Notes under the pieces: model-generated
Databases searched by the model: none
What the model saw: only the letters and a program-made list of their open reading frames with translations
Told to the model about the DNA's origin: nothing
Source: Planctomycetota bacterium
GTDB lineage: Bacteria > Planctomycetota > MHYJ01 > WSZJ01
Reading direction: 5' to 3'
NCBI GenBank assembly: GCA_009773755.1
Contig: WSZJ01000005.1
Span: 1-64,000, forward strand
DNA: 64,000 nucleotides
Translations under genes and position numbers: made by a program
Part shown: piece by piece, positions 61,885 through 64,000 of the stretch
Layout: every line of letters starts with the position of its first letter
How positions within the stretch are numbered: position 1 is the stretch's first letter

Positions 61885-62613
61885 ATGCCCGAGGCAGGCA
61901 AGTCACCCGACATCCCGGGCGATGCTCCGTCCAGCGCGAACCCGTCCGCGGCCTCGTGCCGCCGAAAGTGGATTGAGATCGCGATTGTGGTCCTGCTGAC
62001 GATCGTTCCGGCCGTTCGTCTTGGCCTTTTGCAGATTTCAGAAGGTGAGTCCGATCAAGATCTCTGGCGATTCGACTATGCGTTCCTGGCCATGGAGTTT
62101 GCACTCGCTCTGCTGTGGATCCTGCCGGCAGGAGTCCTGATCCTCGTCGCTCCGGAGGGACTCGGGAACTTCGGCGTGCGCAAACTGAAATGGAAGGCCG
62201 ATTTCGGACTTGGGGTCGTCGGCACGCTCCTCTGCCTCGCAGCCTGGTACGGACTCAATCCCCTCTTCGCGAAATGGGGATGGCAGCAGCAGGGCAACTT
62301 CATGGCCCCCGTCGAGGACGTCTGGGAAGCCATCTTTTGTGTCCTCTCGACGATCATCAGTTGCTTCGGGCAGGAATTGAGCTGCCGAGCTCATCTCCAG
62401 ACCCGGCTGTCGGAAGCGCTGCGACCCTGGATCGGGATCCCGGTGGCTGTCGCACTCTTCACTTCCTTCCACATTTATCAGGGAGCTGCCGGCGTGGCGC
62501 ATGCCGCCGTGTTCGGCCTGATTCTGGCCCTGCTTTTCCGGTTCTCGAAATGCGTCTGGCCCTGCATCGTGGCCCACACCCTATGGAACCTCGCCGTCTA
62601 CCTCGTACCTTAG
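61885..62613 (+). CDS. CPBP family intramembrane glutamic protease homologue
   Basis: A 242-aa polytopic protein. The ABI/CPBP core spans motif 1 FGQELSCRAHLQTRL (normally EExxxR; here QE), motif 2 FTSFHIYQGAAG (FxxxH) and motif 3 CIVAHTLWN (HxxxN/D). The first glutamate of motif 1 is glutamine, which may affect activity. CPBP proteases process membrane proteins, including prenylated proteins in eukaryotes and bacteriocin leaders in some bacteria. A TAGAAT box (61849-61854) lies 30 bases before the ATG. Confidence 0.82.
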   Translation: MPEAGKSPDIPGDAPSSANPSAASCRRKWIEIAIVVLLTIVPAVRLGLLQISEGESDQDLWRFDYAFLAMEFALALLWILPAGVLILVAPEGLGNFGVRKLKWKADFGLGVVGTLLCLAAWYGLNPLFAKWGWQQQGNFMAPVEDVWEAIFCVLSTIISCFGQELSCRAHLQTRLSEALRPWIGIPVAVALFTSFHIYQGAAGVAHAAVFGLILALLFRFSKCVWPCIVAHTLWNLAVYLVP

Positions 62614-62712
62614 CCGGGCTGCCGAAGCCCCCAGGTCGGTCGGCCTTTCCTCAAATCTCAACACTCACCCCTCCCCCCTGCAGGATCGTACAATGGCCTT
62701 CAAGAGACCCCC

Positions 62713-62889
62713 ATGCGCGAATCCCACCTGGACCACCTCGAGAAGGAAAAAGCCGCTCTCATCGCGCGCTTCCTTGAGCTTCAGGAACTGGCCGAGAAGA
62801 CCAACGACCAGATCTACCAGCTCACGATCGAGATCGAGCGCCTCAACGCGAAGATCGGGCAGGCGCGGCAGGGCGCACCGGCGCGATGA
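62713..62889 (+). CDS. Small coiled-coil protein (58 aa)
   Basis: A charged helical protein: SHLDHLEKEKAALIARFLEL, then a second helix YQLTIEIERLNAKI, predicted coiled coil. No family is recognised. Its TGA overlaps the ATG of the HEAT-repeat gene (62886-62889), so the two are coupled. Confidence 0.65.
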   Translation: MRESHLDHLEKEKAALIARFLELQELAEKTNDQIYQLTIEIERLNAKIGQARQGAPAR

Positions 62890-64000
62890 GCCAGCGCTTT
62901 CCCCGGCGCGCACGGCCGCTCGTTGCGGTCGCCGCCATCACGTTCGCCTCGTTCGGGGTTGCGGCGGCGTCGCATGTGGCGAAGCGTGGACCGGACCTGT
63001 ACGCGCGGCTGGCGGTGCTCCAGGTCGTGCTCGCGCCGCCGGACAAGCTGCCTGAGGACGCGCTGGCGTTCCTGAAGAAATTCGGGCCGCGCGGGGTTCC
63101 GGCGATCGCTTCCCGCGCCCGGGAAGGACCCATCCCCGACGAGTTGTTCGCAATCCTTGCGGCGTCGGCGGGAGCGGCGGAGATCGAACTCCTGGCGGCC
63201 AGCGTCGTGGGGGCCGCGGAGGCGCGCCGGAAAGATGCGCTCCAGGCCCTCGCGCGGATCCACTCCGAAGCGGCCGCGCGCGCGGCGGGACCCGCGCTCG
63301 CCGACACGTCCCCGGACGTCCGCAACGCCGCGCGGGAAGCGCTTCGAGGCCACCCCGAAAGCGTTCTCAGCGCCGCGGTCGCCGACTGCATGGGCTCCAG
63401 TTCCTTCTCGCCGGAATTCGTCGCCGAAGTGCTGGTCGACGAGGGCCTGGTCAGCGCCGCGGTCGGTCCAGTTTCGGCAGGTCTCCGGAGCGGCGAGCCG
63501 ATCCGTGTGTACAACGCGCTCTACCTCGCCCGCGCCACATTCCCGCGCTTCCCGCCCGGCGCCGGACGCGAAGCCGCCCTGGTGCTCGGTATTTCGACGG
63601 CCCTTCCGCGTTTTGAACCCGGCGCCCAGTTGCTCTCGATCGAGGTGCTGGCCGCGTTGTCGGGACCTGCGGCGCTGGAGGCGCTCTGCGAGGTGGCGGC
63701 CTCGAGGAAAATGTCGGTTCCGGCACGGCTGCAGGCCATCGAAGCGCTGGGGGGGCGTCGCGACCCTCGCGTATCCGACACGCTCGACAAGCTCGTCCGC
63801 GTTGAACGAAGTGAAATGCGCGTTGCCGCGGCGGAAGCTCTGGGGCGCGTCGGGACGGAAGAGGACGCGGCACGCTGGCTGGAAAAGATCGAGCACGGGG
63901 AAGTGGACGTTGAGGAACGGGAAGCGCTCTTGCGCGCGATTTCGGTCACCGGCGCCGTGGCTCTGGCTCCGCGTCTCCTCGTTCTGTCCCGCACGGTGGA
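62886..64000 (+). CDS. HEAT-repeat protein, C-terminus outside the window
   Basis: At least 371 codons; the gene continues past the right edge. A short basic N-terminus (QRFPRRARPL) and hydrophobic segment (VAVAAITFASFGVAAA) suggest a signal anchor. The rest is a series of helical pairs rich in Ala/Leu/Arg with repeating DP/NxxxRxxAxEAL patterns, for example DVRNAAREALRGHPES, RLQAIEALGGRRDPRVS and MRVAAAEALGRVGTEED, typical HEAT/PBS-lyase-like repeats. These form protein-interaction scaffolds. It starts inside the stop of the small coiled-coil gene. Confidence 0.82.
   Translation, partial: MSQRFPRRARPLVAVAAITFASFGVAAASHVAKRGPDLYARLAVLQVVLAPPDKLPEDALAFLKKFGPRGVPAIASRAREGPIPDELFAILAASAGAAEIELLAASVVGAAEARRKDALQALARIHSEAAARAAGPALADTSPDVRNAAREALRGHPESVLSAAVADCMGSSSFSPEFVAEVLVDEGLVSAAVGPVSAGLRSGEPIRVYNALYLARATFPRFPPGAGREAALVLGISTALPRFEPGAQLLSIEVLAALSGPAALEALCEVAASRKMSVPARLQAIEALGGRRDPRVSDTLDKLVRVERSEMRVAAAEALGRVGTEEDAARWLEKIEHGEVDVEEREALLRAISVTGAVALAPRLLVLSRTV

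Overview
The window is 64 kb of GC-rich bacterial chromosome with no rRNA, no phage structural genes and no intact insertion sequence. It most resembles an uncultured Planctomycetota (or close PVC relative). The grounds are an array of giant Ser/Thr kinases fused to formylglycine-generating-enzyme (FGE/SUMF1)-like domains, a DWG instead of DFG kinase motif, a planctomycete-style HNH protein, Uma2 and REC-PilZ proteins, and a phosphate-porin type outer-membrane protein. This taxonomic placement is inference from gene content, not a phylogenetic result.

Layout. 1-3000: a GapN-like fragment, tRNA-Gln(CTG), an HNH protein, a methyltransferase and a ribbon-helix-helix/PIN toxin-antitoxin pair with a nested palindromic operator. 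2942-8211: a seven-gene operon with 1-8 base overlaps, led by a TetR regulator and containing a B12-binding-type radical SAM enzyme plus DUF2157 and GDYXXLXY membrane proteins; three GTGAACGTTCAC operators lie in it. 8279-12616: a PAS protein, DUF1697, a secreted CocE/NonD hydrolase, a thioredoxin-like selenoprotein and a GNAT acetyltransferase. 12716-22820: a visibly less GC-rich accessory island with unrecognised exported or anchored proteins, followed by a four-gene TcmP - DUF5131 - SIR2 - HerA operon whose last two genes match the SIR2-HerA antiphage architecture.

22971-31329: tandem PEBP proteins, an ABC-F ATPase, Uma2, a secreted selenoprotein with a Cys-Thr-Sec motif, and a ppx/gppA-CHAD-sixA operon. 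31845-36823: an outer-membrane porin, a Sec-containing SelD in an operon with a radical SAM AmrS-like enzyme and Lgt, and a free-methionine-sulfoxide-reductase-like GAF protein. 37116-38682: tandem REC-PilZ genes. 38679-59792: six paralogous kinase-FGE giants (974-1026 aa), with a GAF-PAS protein, a ferritin-like protein, an HMG-CoA-lyase-like enzyme and a small orphan between them. 60078-64000: ParA, a receiver-like protein, a CPBP protease homologue, a small coiled-coil protein and a HEAT-repeat protein cut by the window end.

Themes. (1) Three genes are read through an in-frame TGA as selenocysteine: SelD itself, a thioredoxin-like UxxC protein and a secreted CxU protein, so the organism very probably decodes Sec. 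(2) Signalling dominates the right half (kinases, REC-PilZ, GAF, PAS). (3) Many intergenic gaps hold long imperfect inverted repeats whose sequences are mostly unrelated to each other, in divergent, convergent and tandem contexts, so they are not all transcription terminators. (4) Within operons, adjacent genes commonly share ATGA or GTGA start/stop overlaps.
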